Of a stretch of DNA of 64,000 bases, positions 24,918 to 33,205 are shown one piece after another. Source of the DNA: ZC4RG30 sp963812195 (GTDB lineage Bacteria > Pseudomonadota > Gammaproteobacteria > Steroidobacterales > Steroidobacteraceae); the NCBI GenBank assembly GCA_963812195.1, contig CAWEUI010000017.1, positions 62,001-126,000 on the forward strand, read 5' to 3'. Each line of letters starts with the position of its first letter. Position 1 is the stretch's first letter. The notes under the pieces were generated by a model that had not been told where the DNA came from, did no database searches, and saw only the letters and a program-made list of their open reading frames with translations. Made by a program: the position numbers and the translations under genes.

Positions 24918-26039
24918 ATGGCTTTCCTGGAAGGCCTGCGTGAAGGATCGCAACTGGGGCTGACGCTGCGCGGCGACTGGAGCGCCGCCAGCATCAGCCC
25001 CATCCGCGCCGAATCCGCGCGGCTGGATCTGGCCGGCGTAAGCGAAGTGGTCATTTCCACCGCCGGCGCCGAGCAGCTGGACCTGGCCGGCGCCTGGGCA
25101 CTGGACGATCTGACGCGGCAACTGGGTGCGCGCGACGTGGCCGTGCGCTTCGCCGATGGCGAACCACATGCCCTGCAGCTGGTGCGCAGCGTATTGCACG
25201 CCGACCCTGCGGCCCGGCCCGCCGCGCTGCGCGAGCCGGGATTCTCCAACCCGGTCGAACTGATCGGACGGACGGCACTGGAGCGTCTGCACGAAGCGCG
25301 CGAAGGGCTCATCTTCATTGGCCGCGCCACGATGGTGCTGCTGCGTGCGCTGACGCACTGGCGGCGCCTGCGGCCGATCTCCGTGGTGCGGCATGTCTAC
25401 GACACCGGCATATCGGCCATTCCCATCGTGTCGCTGATCGCATTCCTGATCAGCGTGATCGTGGCCTACCTGTCGGCCAGCCAGCTGCGCAACTACGGCG
25501 CCGACATCTACGTGGTCGACCTGATCACGGTGGGCGTGCTGCGCGAACTGGCCGTGCTGCTGACGGCGATCATCGTGGCCGGCCGCACCGGCAGCTCGTT
25601 TGCCGCCGAAATCGGCTCGATGAAGCTCAACGACGAGGTCGACGCGCTCGATGCCACCGGTGTCGATGAAATCGAGGTGCTGGTGCTGCCGCGCGTGCTG
25701 GGCCTGGTGATCGCCCTGCCGCTGCTCACGTTCATCGCCGACGTCATCGGCCTGGCCGGCGGCGCCCTGCTGTGCCAGGTACTGCTGGACATGCCGCTGC
25801 AGCAGTTCATCGCCCGCGCCAACGAAGCCATCGCGCCCACCACGTTCTGGGCCGGCATGATCAAGGCACCGGTGTTTGCGGTTCTGATCGCACTGGCCGG
25901 CACCTTCCGCGGCCTGCAGGTGCGCGGCTCCTCGCGCGAGCTGGGCCGGCTCACCACCGTCGCCGTGGTGCAGGCCATCTTCCTGGTGCTGCTGGCCGAT
26001 GCACTCTTCGCGGTGCTCTACATGAAGATCGATTTCTGA
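24918..26039 (+). CDS. MlaE-type lipid ABC permease with N-terminal STAS-like domain
   Basis: 373 aa. ATG at 24918, soon after AGCAAGGACACCGG. Residues 1-100 form a STAS-like domain (LDLAGVSEVVISTAGAEQLDLAGAWALDDLTRQL). The MlaE domain follows (about residues 115-373) with VVRHVYDTGISAIPIVSLIAFLISVIVAYLSASQL, TVGVLRELAVLLTAIIVAGRTGSSFAAEIGSMKLNDEVDALDATG and five or so membrane helices. It is the permease of an MCE transporter that moves phospholipids between membranes. The fused STAS domain is a common variant outside the E. coli mla operon. Coupled to the ATPase by TGATG. Confidence 0.9.
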   Translation: MAFLEGLREGSQLGLTLRGDWSAASISPIRAESARLDLAGVSEVVISTAGAEQLDLAGAWALDDLTRQLGARDVAVRFADGEPHALQLVRSVLHADPAARPAALREPGFSNPVELIGRTALERLHEAREGLIFIGRATMVLLRALTHWRRLRPISVVRHVYDTGISAIPIVSLIAFLISVIVAYLSASQLRNYGADIYVVDLITVGVLRELAVLLTAIIVAGRTGSSFAAEIGSMKLNDEVDALDATGVDEIEVLVLPRVLGLVIALPLLTFIADVIGLAGGALLCQVLLDMPLQQFIARANEAIAPTTFWAGMIKAPVFAVLIALAGTFRGLQVRGSSRELGRLTTVAVVQAIFLVLLADALFAVLYMKIDF

Positions 26040-26827
26040 TGGCCGGCGGCGAAGACATCGTGGTGGATGTGCGCGGCGTGGAGAACCGCTTCGGCCAGCA
26101 GGTGGTGCACGACGGGCTGGACATGCAGGTGTACCGCGGCGAGGTGTTCGGCATCCTCGGCGGGTCCGGCAGCGGCAAGTCGGTGCTGCTGCGGACCATC
26201 CTCGGCCTGCGCCGTCCGCAGGCCGGCAGCGTGCACGTGGAAGGCGTGGACATGACACAGCTGACCGGCGCGGCGCTGCGCACCGCCAAGGCGCGCTACG
26301 GCGTAACCTTCCAGCACGGGGCATTGTTCTCCGCGCTGACCGTGCGCGAGAACGTCCAGCTGCCGATGATCGAGCACCTGTCGCTGCCGCGCGATGCCAT
26401 GGATGAGCTGGCGCGGCTCAAACTGCGGCTGGTGGGCCTGCCGGACGACGCCGGATCCAAGTATCCGTCGCAGCTCTCCGGCGGCATGGTCAAGCGCGCG
26501 GCACTGGCCCGGGCGCTGGCGCTGGACCCGGAGCTGCTGCTGCTGGACGAACCCACCTCGGGCCTGGACCCGATCGGTGCCGCGGCGTTCGATGACCTGA
26601 TAGCCTATCTGCAGCAGGAGCTGCATCTGACCGTGGTGATGATCACCCATGACCTGGACACCATCTTCCGGATCTGCGGGCGCGTCGGTGTCATCGTCGA
26701 CCGCCGCATGGTGCAGGACACACGCGAGCGAATCGTGAACTACCCGCATCCATGGATACAGGCCTACTTCCACGGCACGCGCGCCGCCCGTTTCGCCGCG
26801 GGCGCCGGAGGTGCCAATGGAGCGTGA
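26039..26827 (+). CDS. ABC transporter ATPase, MlaF type
   Basis: 262 aa. Walker A GGSGSGKSVLLR near residues 40-51, Q-loop FQHGALFSALTVREN near 94, signature LSGGMVKRAALARALA near 145, Walker B LLLLDEPTSGLDP near 165 and switch His in MITHDLDTIF near 203. The SGGMxKR signature and GALFSALTV Q-loop are typical of MlaF/MCE ATPases. It powers the permease encoded just upstream. Start overlaps the permease stop; end overlaps the MlaD-like gene by 11 nt. Confidence 0.92.
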   Translation: MAGGEDIVVDVRGVENRFGQQVVHDGLDMQVYRGEVFGILGGSGSGKSVLLRTILGLRRPQAGSVHVEGVDMTQLTGAALRTAKARYGVTFQHGALFSALTVRENVQLPMIEHLSLPRDAMDELARLKLRLVGLPDDAGSKYPSQLSGGMVKRAALARALALDPELLLLDEPTSGLDPIGAAAFDDLIAYLQQELHLTVVMITHDLDTIFRICGRVGVIVDRRMVQDTRERIVNYPHPWIQAYFHGTRAARFAAGAGGANGA

Positions 26828-27755
26828 GGCGCACTACACGGCAGTCGGCGCCTTCGTCGTCCTGGTGACGGTGATGGCCGGGCTGTTCGTGTACTGGTAT
26901 TCGGAAGGGCGCGACCGGCGCAACTACGTCCCCTACGAGATCTACTTCCCGGGCAGCGTCACCGGCCTGTCGCAGGGCAGCTCGGTGCGCTATCTCGGCG
27001 TCGAAGTGGGCAAGGTGCGGCGCATCCGGCTCGATCCGCGCAGCGCGGACCGCGTGCAGGTGGTGGTCGAAATCGACCAGTCGGCGCCGGTATCGAGCAA
27101 GACCACCGCGGAGCTGTCGACCCTGAGCATCGCCACCGGAATCCTGTACATCGATCTGCGGCAGAATCAGGGTAACCGCGAGGTGCTGCCGCCAGTGCCC
27201 AGCGAGCATTATCCGGTGATCAACACCGTGCGATCGAATTTCGACACCTTCCTTGCCAGCCTGCCGGAACTGGCCGGCAGCACGGCCGTGCTGCTGGAGC
27301 GGGCGCAGGAGATCTTCTCCCCCAGCAATTCCGCGGCACTGGCCGACATGATCAAGAACCTGCACGCGGCCAGTGAGCGCATGCCCAGCGCGATGCGCAA
27401 CCTGGACATCCTGCTGCAGGACCTGGACCGCACCAGCGGCGAAGTGCGCACGCTCGTGCAGAGCCTGCAGCGCACCACCGGTGAGCTCGGACCGGCCGTC
27501 ACGCAAATGACCAGACGGCTCAGCAGCACGGCACAGCATCTGGAAACAGCCAGCGCCAACATCAACCACTTCATCCAGGAGAATCAGGGTGCCGTGGCCG
27601 GCTTCACGCGCGATGGCCTGCCGCAACTGCAACGCATGGTCGACCAGGCAAGCGATGCCGCGGAGCAATTCCGGGAACTGGCGCGCAGCCTGAAGAACGA
27701 CCCTTCACAATTGATCTACCAGCCCGCGCCGCAAGGCGTGAAGGTGCCCAGATGA
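26817..27755 (+). CDS. MCE/MlaD-domain substrate-binding protein
   Basis: 312 aa from ATG at 26817 (a GTG at 26811 would add two residues). One N-terminal membrane anchor (YTAVGAFVVLVTVMAGLFVYWY, residues 6-27), then one MCE domain: YEIYFPGSVTGLSQGSSVRYLGVEVGKVRRIRLD, SSKTTAELSTLSIATGILYIDL. Residues 150-300 form helices and coiled coil (AADMIKNLHAASERMPSAMRNLDILLQDLDR) ending in FRELARSLKNDPSQLIYQP, a C-terminal motif often seen in the PqiB/MlaD-like 'YP' group. Periplasmic lipid-binding component. Confidence 0.9.
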   Translation: MEREAHYTAVGAFVVLVTVMAGLFVYWYSEGRDRRNYVPYEIYFPGSVTGLSQGSSVRYLGVEVGKVRRIRLDPRSADRVQVVVEIDQSAPVSSKTTAELSTLSIATGILYIDLRQNQGNREVLPPVPSEHYPVINTVRSNFDTFLASLPELAGSTAVLLERAQEIFSPSNSAALADMIKNLHAASERMPSAMRNLDILLQDLDRTSGEVRTLVQSLQRTTGELGPAVTQMTRRLSSTAQHLETASANINHFIQENQGAVAGFTRDGLPQLQRMVDQASDAAEQFRELARSLKNDPSQLIYQPAPQGVKVPR

Positions 27756-28375
27756 GGACACTCGCGATCCCGGGAGCCGCGCTGTGCGCGGCGCTGCTGG
27801 CCGCCTGCAGCGGTCTGCGCAGCCAGGCGCCGCCGGAGCAGACCTATGTGCTGCACGCCGCCGCGCCCGAGGCTGGAGCTGCCGCGGTGCCCGGCGTGCT
27901 CAGCGTACTGCGGCCCGGGGTTCAGCCGGGGCTGGACACGGACCGCATCGTGCTCATGCGCAACGGGCAGGAGCTGGATTATTTCGCGGCCAGCCGCTGG
28001 GGCGAATCACTGCCGCGCGTAGTGGCGGCGCTGGCCGTGCAGTCGCTGTCCGGCGGCGGCGGATTCGCCAACGTCGTGGATGCGGACCGCACGGCGGTGT
28101 CCGGTGACTTCCAGCTGCTGCTCACGGTGCGGGATTTCGAAGCCGTCTACGAAACCGCCGACGCGCCACCGGTGATCCACGTGGCTTTCGAATGCGCACT
28201 GCTGGCCGGCTCGCCGCGCCACATCATCGGGCGCTGCGATGCCAGCGCCATGGAGCCGGCAGACCAGAACCACATGCGCGGGATCGTCGCGGCCATGCAA
28301 CGCGCCGCCCGACGGGCACTGGCCGAGGTACGCAGCAAGGCGGTCGCGGTGGCGCGGGAGGGCCGCGGCGAATAG
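27752..28375 (+). CDS. ABC-type transport auxiliary lipoprotein (PqiC/LetA-associated type)
   Basis: 207 aa with lipobox ALLAACSG (Cys about residue 19). The body YVLHAAAPEAGAAAVPGVLSVLRPGVQPGLDTDRIVLMRNGQELDYFAASRWGESLPRVV is the standard auxiliary-component pattern: a strand, then LDTDRI, then 'Y.A..RWAE'-type. Likely anchored in the outer membrane as the acceptor-side component of the MCE transporter encoded by the preceding three genes. ATGA overlap with the MCE gene. Confidence 0.87.
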   Translation: MRTLAIPGAALCAALLAACSGLRSQAPPEQTYVLHAAAPEAGAAAVPGVLSVLRPGVQPGLDTDRIVLMRNGQELDYFAASRWGESLPRVVAALAVQSLSGGGGFANVVDADRTAVSGDFQLLLTVRDFEAVYETADAPPVIHVAFECALLAGSPRHIIGRCDASAMEPADQNHMRGIVAAMQRAARRALAEVRSKAVAVAREGRGE

Positions 28376-28419
28376 CGCGGATACTGCCCGCCAGCGGGTG
28401 GGCGCAGCCCCGGCGCGGG

Positions 28420-30510
28420 CTACCACATCTCCCGCATCACGCCGCTGGCATCGATGCTGACCGGCTCCGCGGCCGCGGGAGCCAGACGCGCGTCACCGGT
28501 GTTGGTGCCGACATACGTGGTCTGTTCGAAGCACTTGAGTACCTTGTCGGTGATGAAGCGGCTGCGGGCGCCGTAGACATGCGCGTCGCCCTGCGGGGAC
28601 TGCTGCGTCAGCGGGAACTTCAACGGCTGGATCAGCTGCAGTTCATCGCGTGCGCGCGTCATGGCCACGTACAGCAATCTGCGCTCCTCATCCAGCATCT
28701 CGGGCCGTGCCGCCGCGTATTCGGAAGGGAAGCTGCCGTCCACGACATTGAGCACGTAGACGCTGTCCCACTCCATGCCCTTGGCCGAATGCACCGTGGA
28801 CAGGATCAGGTAGTCCTCGTCGCGACTTGCCCTGGTCGACAGATCACCCGTGTTCTGCGGCGGATCGAGGGTCATCTCGGTAACGAACCGTTCGCGCGAA
28901 CGGTACTGCGTGGCCAGCTGCTCGAGCTGGTCCAGATCACCGATTCGCGAATGATAGTGTTCGTAGATACGCTGCAGATGCGGCTGATACCAATCCCGGA
29001 CCATGCGTAGCTGACCGTCCCATGGGGCTTCCGGCTTCGTGATCTGCTCCATGAGTTCGCACAGGCGCAGGAAATCCCGCTCGCACTGCGAGGTTACCTT
29101 CAAGCCGCGCATTGCCTTGAACTGGCCACCCGCCTCCGCCAGCGCATCGAGCGTCCAGCGCGCGTTGACCGGACCCATGCCGGGCAGCAACTGCAGCACG
29201 CGGAATGCCGACAGCATGTTGCGCGGGTTGTCCGCCCAGCGCAGCACCGCGATCAGGTCCTTGACGTGGGACCCCTCCAGGAACTGCAGGCCACCATATT
29301 TGACGAAGGGGATGTTGCGCTGGGTCAGCTCCACTTCCAGCAGGTCGCTGTGGCTGCCAGTGCGGAACAGCACGGCCTGGCGCCGCAGTGGCACGCCGGC
29401 CTCGCGCCGCTGCAGCACCTGCAGCGCCACGTACTCGGCCTGTGATTCCAGATCGTCGATGGTCACGTAGCGCGGCAGCGTATTGCCGGTGCGGGTGGCC
29501 AGCAGGTGCTTGCGGAACTGCCGCGGCGCCTCGGCCAGCAGCGCGTTGGCGGCGTCGAGCACCGGCTGGGTAGAGCGGTAGTTCTGCCCCAGCGGCACCA
29601 CCTCGGCCGGCGGCGTGTATTGCTGGGCGAACCCGAGAATGTTCTCCACGTCGGCGGCGCGGAAGGAATAAATGGCCTGGGCGTCATCGCCCACGACAGT
29701 CAGACCGTCACCTTCGGGCTTGATGGCCTGCAGGATCTTCGCCTGTAACGAGTTGGTGTCCTGGTATTCATCGACCAGGATGTGGTCGAAGTGCCCGCCA
29801 ACATGGCGCGCCAGGCGCGGCTCGGAGACCAGCACCTGCCAGTACAGCAGCAGGTCGTCGTAATCCAGCAGCGCGAGCTGCTGCTTGCGCTCCACGTAGC
29901 CGCGGAACAGCTTCTTCAGCTCTTCTTCCCATTGCCGGCACCAGGGAAAGATCTGCAATGTGTCGGCCAGGCTCTTGCCGGTATTGACGCGATAGGAATA
30001 GATGGCAAGGCAGGTGTCCTTGCGCGGAAAGCGCTGCTCCCCGCCCGCGAAACCCAGCTCGGCCCGGAGCTGGTCCAGCACATCGGCCGAATCGGCGCGG
30101 TCGACCACCGTGTAACACGGATCGAGCTTGAGCTGCGGCGCATAGTGGCGCAGCAGGCGATTGGCAATGGAATGAAACGTGCCGGCCCAGACCAGCCGCT
30201 GCGCCAGCGCCTGGGAGCGTCCCCCGAGCGTGTCATCCAGCGCCTTGCGCAGGATATCGATGGCGCGCCGACGCATTTCGGTGGCGGCGCGGCGCGTGAA
30301 CGTGAGCAGCATGATGCGCGAAGGGTCCACGCCGTTGAGGACCAGATGTGCCACGCGATGGGCCAGCGTGTTGGTCTTGCCGGTTCCCGCACCGGCAATG
30401 ACCAGCAGCGGGCCGGCACGAAAGCCGCCATCCGGTGACGTGGCGCCGTAGGCAACGGCCTTGCGCTGCGCGAGATTCAGCGATTCGAGATGACTTGCCG
30501 GCGTGGACAT
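28420..30510 (-). CDS. UvrD/Rep-family superfamily 1 DNA helicase
   Basis: 696 aa from ATG at 30508-30510. Helicase motifs in order: LNLAQRKAV (Q motif), VIAGAGTGKTNTLAHRV (I), LLTFTRRAATEMRRRA (Ia), TFHSIANRLLR, ILVDEYQDTNSLQ (II), VVGDDAQAIYSFRAAD (III), PLGQNYRST (IV), STVHSAKGMEWDSVYVLNVVDGSFPSE (V), EERRLLYVAMTRARDELQLIQP (VI). The EYVALQVLQRREAGVPLRRQAVLFR part is standard. A 3'-5' repair helicase; shorter than UvrD (about 720 aa) and without the usual C-terminal RNA polymerase-binding Tudor. Exact orthology is unclear. Divergent from the Nudix gene by 19 nt. Confidence 0.88.
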   Translation of the reverse strand: MSTPASHLESLNLAQRKAVAYGATSPDGGFRAGPLLVIAGAGTGKTNTLAHRVAHLVLNGVDPSRIMLLTFTRRAATEMRRRAIDILRKALDDTLGGRSQALAQRLVWAGTFHSIANRLLRHYAPQLKLDPCYTVVDRADSADVLDQLRAELGFAGGEQRFPRKDTCLAIYSYRVNTGKSLADTLQIFPWCRQWEEELKKLFRGYVERKQQLALLDYDDLLLYWQVLVSEPRLARHVGGHFDHILVDEYQDTNSLQAKILQAIKPEGDGLTVVGDDAQAIYSFRAADVENILGFAQQYTPPAEVVPLGQNYRSTQPVLDAANALLAEAPRQFRKHLLATRTGNTLPRYVTIDDLESQAEYVALQVLQRREAGVPLRRQAVLFRTGSHSDLLEVELTQRNIPFVKYGGLQFLEGSHVKDLIAVLRWADNPRNMLSAFRVLQLLPGMGPVNARWTLDALAEAGGQFKAMRGLKVTSQCERDFLRLCELMEQITKPEAPWDGQLRMVRDWYQPHLQRIYEHYHSRIGDLDQLEQLATQYRSRERFVTEMTLDPPQNTGDLSTRASRDEDYLILSTVHSAKGMEWDSVYVLNVVDGSFPSEYAAARPEMLDEERRLLYVAMTRARDELQLIQPLKFPLTQQSPQGDAHVYGARSRFITDKVLKCFEQTTYVGTNTGDARLAPAAAEPVSIDASGVMREMW

Positions 30511-30529
30511 AATCACGTCCACTATAACA

Positions 30530-31072
30530 ATGCCTCGGCCCGAGAACGCAGATCAGATCGACACCGTGTTCAACGGGCGCGTCATTACCGTCAATGTGGA
30601 GCAGGTCCGGCTCCCCAACGGCGATGTCGCCCGCTACGAAGTCGTGCATCACCCCGGTGGCGCCGCCGTGGTGGCCGTCGATGCCGCAGCGCGGGTGTGC
30701 CTGCTGCGTCAATTCCGACCGGCGGGTGGCGGCTGGGTTTGGGAGCTGCCCGCGGGCAGACTGGAGCCGGCTGAAGAACCGGCGCACACGGCGCGACGCG
30801 AGCTGGCCGAAGAGGCTGGTCGGGAGGCGCGGCGCTGGGAGTCCCTGGGCAGCATCCTGTCCTCTCCCGGCGTGTTTGCCGAAACCATCCATCTGTTCCT
30901 GGCGCGCGAGCTGACCGAAGTGCCCCTCGAGCACGAAGATCACGAGGTGATCGAAGTCCACTGGGTGGAACTGTCCGAGGCGGTGCGTCAGGCCCTGAAC
31001 GGCGAGCTGCGGGATGCCAAGTCCATCATCGGGATATTGCGGGCCGCCGCGCGGCTCGCGGCACTGCCGTGA
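30530..31072 (+). CDS. Nudix hydrolase (ADP-ribose pyrophosphatase-like)
   Basis: 180 aa; Met at 30530 preferred over 30503, which lies inside the divergent helicase 5' region. The Nudix box GRLEPAEEPAHTARRELAEEAGR (about residues 74-96) has the metal-binding RELAEEAG. N-terminal strands (FNGRVITVNVEQVRLPNGDVARYEVVHHPGGAAVVAVD) and GSILSSPGVFAETIHLFLAREL are typical of the ADP-ribose/NDP-sugar pyrophosphatase group (NudF). Cytoplasmic housecleaning enzyme. Substrate inferred. Confidence 0.85.
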   Translation: MPRPENADQIDTVFNGRVITVNVEQVRLPNGDVARYEVVHHPGGAAVVAVDAAARVCLLRQFRPAGGGWVWELPAGRLEPAEEPAHTARRELAEEAGREARRWESLGSILSSPGVFAETIHLFLARELTEVPLEHEDHEVIEVHWVELSEAVRQALNGELRDAKSIIGILRAAARLAALP

Positions 31073-31143
31073 GACATTATGGTGCACGGTGTGAAACAGT
31101 CCACAGTTCCACGTACGGGCGGACCTCATAATGCCAAGAGCAT

Positions 31144-31452
31144 ATGGGTGACAAGCAACATCGACGCGATCCCTTCACGCTTCGCCTGCCGGACCAGGAA
31201 GAGCCCGAGAGGGAGATGCCGGATCATCTTGAGGTAGTGGACTACCAGCCGCACAAGCCGAACAAGGCAGCGCTGCAGGGCGGTGCCTATGACCCGTATT
31301 CGAGCGACGGCACTACCAGTGATACGGCGCGTGTGCGCAAGCCGCGCGTGGATCTGCGCAAGCTGTCGGAATGGATCAAGACCACCCAGGAAGTAAAGGC
31401 ACTGCGCGAGCAGGACATTCCCGGACAAGACGAACCGGGCGACCAGGACTGA
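31144..31452 (+). CDS. Hypothetical charged protein, 102 aa
   Basis: A hydrophilic, probably unstructured protein (MGDKQHRRDPFTLRLPDQEEPE… KPRVDLRKLSEWIKTTQEVKALREQ) with no signal peptide, membrane segment or metal motif. A CATAAT sequence at 31127-31132 is a possible -10 box just before the start, with AAGAG as a weak ribosome site. It ends 4 nt before the convergent lptF. I do not recognise the family; reality as a gene rests on the good fit between neighbours and a plausible start. Confidence 0.45.
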   Translation: MGDKQHRRDPFTLRLPDQEEPEREMPDHLEVVDYQPHKPNKAALQGGAYDPYSSDGTTSDTARVRKPRVDLRKLSEWIKTTQEVKALREQDIPGQDEPGDQD

Positions 31453-31456
31453 GCCA

Positions 31457-32533
31457 TCAGCTGCGCAGCCAGCGTGTGCGCAGCAGCCACCAGCACCCCA
31501 CGATCGCCGCTGCGTGGGCCCACCACAGTCCCGCGAACTGCGGCAAGTCGCCGCGGCCCAGCATCGTGCGCCCGGCGGTCAGCATGCCGGCGTAGAGCCC
31601 GAATACCAGCACGGCCCAGGGCAGACGCGCATACCGACCCTGCCGTGGTGCCAGCCGCGCCAGTGGCACGGCTGCCAGCCCCAGCACGATGACATCCAGT
31701 ACCCAGGCAAGACGCCAGTGCAGCTCGGCCAGTTGGCGCGGCTTGCCGGAAGCCAGCAGCTCGCGATTGCCCAGTCCGGCAACCCGTGGCGGGCCGCTGA
31801 GCCGCGCCTGGGGCAACGCAATGCGCAGCTGCTGCCGCTCAAACCGGGTCATGCGCCAGTCCGCGGCGCCGGGCAGGCCTTCGTAGCTACGCCCGTCATC
31901 GAACTCCAGCAGCCAGGCATTGCCGTCGGGCGCGAGTTGCTGGCGCGCACTGCGGGCCAGCAACACCTGCACACGCGGCTGTGTGCCCGGCAGATCCCGC
32001 TGCAGGAACACATCCTGCAGCGAACCATCCGCCGCGGCCCTGGCGAAATACAGCGTGATGCCATGACCCAGCGAGCGGAAGGTGCCAGGCAGCAGTTGCC
32101 GCACGGCGGCGCCGCGCAACGCTGCCGTGCGCATCTCGAAGATGCGATCCGCGGCGCGCGGCCCGTCAACGAACGCACTCCAGGCCGCCAGCACCGTTGC
32201 TGCGAGCGTGACCACCCCCGAGGCCGCGACCAGCAGCGCGGTGGGCATGCCACAGGCCTGCGCCGCCGCGATCTCGTGCTCGTGGTACATGCGGCCCAGC
32301 GACAGCACGATGCCCACCAGCAGGGCGAACGGCAGGATCACCGGCAGGCTCGAACGCAGCGACAACAGGGCCAGTTCGGGAACCATGGCGCCGGCCACCT
32401 GCCCATCGGCCGCGCGGCCGAGCACGAAGGCGAGCTGGTAGGTGGCGAGCACAACCAGCAGGACCAAAGCGACCGCCAGCGTACTGACTGCAACCTCGCG
32501 CAGTACGTAGCGGAACAGGATGCCCGGGTTCAT
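31457..32533 (-). CDS. lptF: LPS-export permease LptF (LptF/LptG family)
   Basis: 358 aa. N-terminal helices MNPGILFRYVLREVAVSTLAVALVLLVVLATYQ, then LALLSLRSSLPVILPFALLVGIVLSLGRMYHEHEIAAAQACG (the conserved SE/HE-AA-ACG loop), a periplasmic jelly-roll region (about residues 140-260), and three C-terminal helices with LHWRLAWVLDVIVLGLAAVPLAR. With LptG and LptB it extracts LPS from the inner membrane. Normally lptF is followed by lptG next to pepA; here it is the last gene of another run, and no lptG is present in the window. Assignment to LptF over LptG is by overall resemblance. Confidence 0.78.
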   Translation of the reverse strand: MNPGILFRYVLREVAVSTLAVALVLLVVLATYQLAFVLGRAADGQVAGAMVPELALLSLRSSLPVILPFALLVGIVLSLGRMYHEHEIAAAQACGMPTALLVAASGVVTLAATVLAAWSAFVDGPRAADRIFEMRTAALRGAAVRQLLPGTFRSLGHGITLYFARAAADGSLQDVFLQRDLPGTQPRVQVLLARSARQQLAPDGNAWLLEFDDGRSYEGLPGAADWRMTRFERQQLRIALPQARLSGPPRVAGLGNRELLASGKPRQLAELHWRLAWVLDVIVLGLAAVPLARLAPRQGRYARLPWAVLVFGLYAGMLTAGRTMLGRGDLPQFAGLWWAHAAAIVGCWWLLRTRWLRS

Positions 32534-32557
32534 TGCAGCGGCGCTGTCACACCGCTG

Positions 32558-33205
32558 CTACCAGGGCGCGTCGGCACGTCGCGCGAAGCGGTACCAGGGG
32601 TCGGCCTCCATCCCGTATACCAGCCGCCCGGTGGCATCGCGGCGCTGTTCGAACAACGCGATGCCGTTGGCGGTCAGCTCGACGCGTTGCTCGACCTGCA
32701 AGGCCTCGCCGGTATCCGCGGCTGACCCACGACAGGCGCCCGTGGTGGCCGCCGTGAACCCCGTGGGCGCCGGCTTGAACAGCAGATCGCAACCCGGACG
32801 TGGCCGCAGATCCTGCGGCAACAGGCTGCGGAACAGCTCGCGCTTGAGCTGCCCGTCGCGCCAGCGAAGTGGTTCGGCGAAATCGGCCTGGCTCAGCAGC
32901 GCCAGCTTCTTGCCCGGTACCTGATTCACGATGTACAGATGCTGCGCCAGCACCCGCCGCGGATCGTCGGCCGCGCTCTCCTGCACGTAGAACACGTGAT
33001 CGCCGACCAGCGGCGCCGGCACGGGCGCGATCATCAGCTTCACGGCCGCATGGTCGGGACTGGCACGCGACTGGGCCAGGTTGTCGTAGCTGCCGCCCAG
33101 CGCGCCCAGGAACTCGCCCAGGAACACATCGTCGGCCTTCGGGCCGGAGGCACAGGAGGCGAGCAGTAATGCCGCGCCCAACAGGATCACTCGTCTAGCT
33201 GCCAT
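32558..33205 (-). CDS. CpcT/CpeT-family lipoprotein
   Basis: 215 aa with lipobox LLLASCASG (Cys about residue 18). The mature protein shows the CpcT/CpeT pattern: FLGALGGSYDNLAQ, HAAVKLMIAPVPAPLVGDHVFYVQESAADDPRRVLAQHLYIVN, then WRDG…CDLLFKPAPTGFTAATTGACRGS (the 'G…C…' core). In cyanobacteria these beta-barrel proteins attach phycocyanobilin; this genome segment shows no phycobiliprotein, so ligand binding by the barrel is the inference and the true ligand is unknown. Its start overlaps the ATP-grasp gene by 11 nt. Confidence 0.72.
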   Translation of the reverse strand: MAARRVILLGAALLLASCASGPKADDVFLGEFLGALGGSYDNLAQSRASPDHAAVKLMIAPVPAPLVGDHVFYVQESAADDPRRVLAQHLYIVNQVPGKKLALLSQADFAEPLRWRDGQLKRELFRSLLPQDLRPRPGCDLLFKPAPTGFTAATTGACRGSAADTGEALQVEQRVELTANGIALFEQRRDATGRLVYGMEADPWYRFARRADAPW

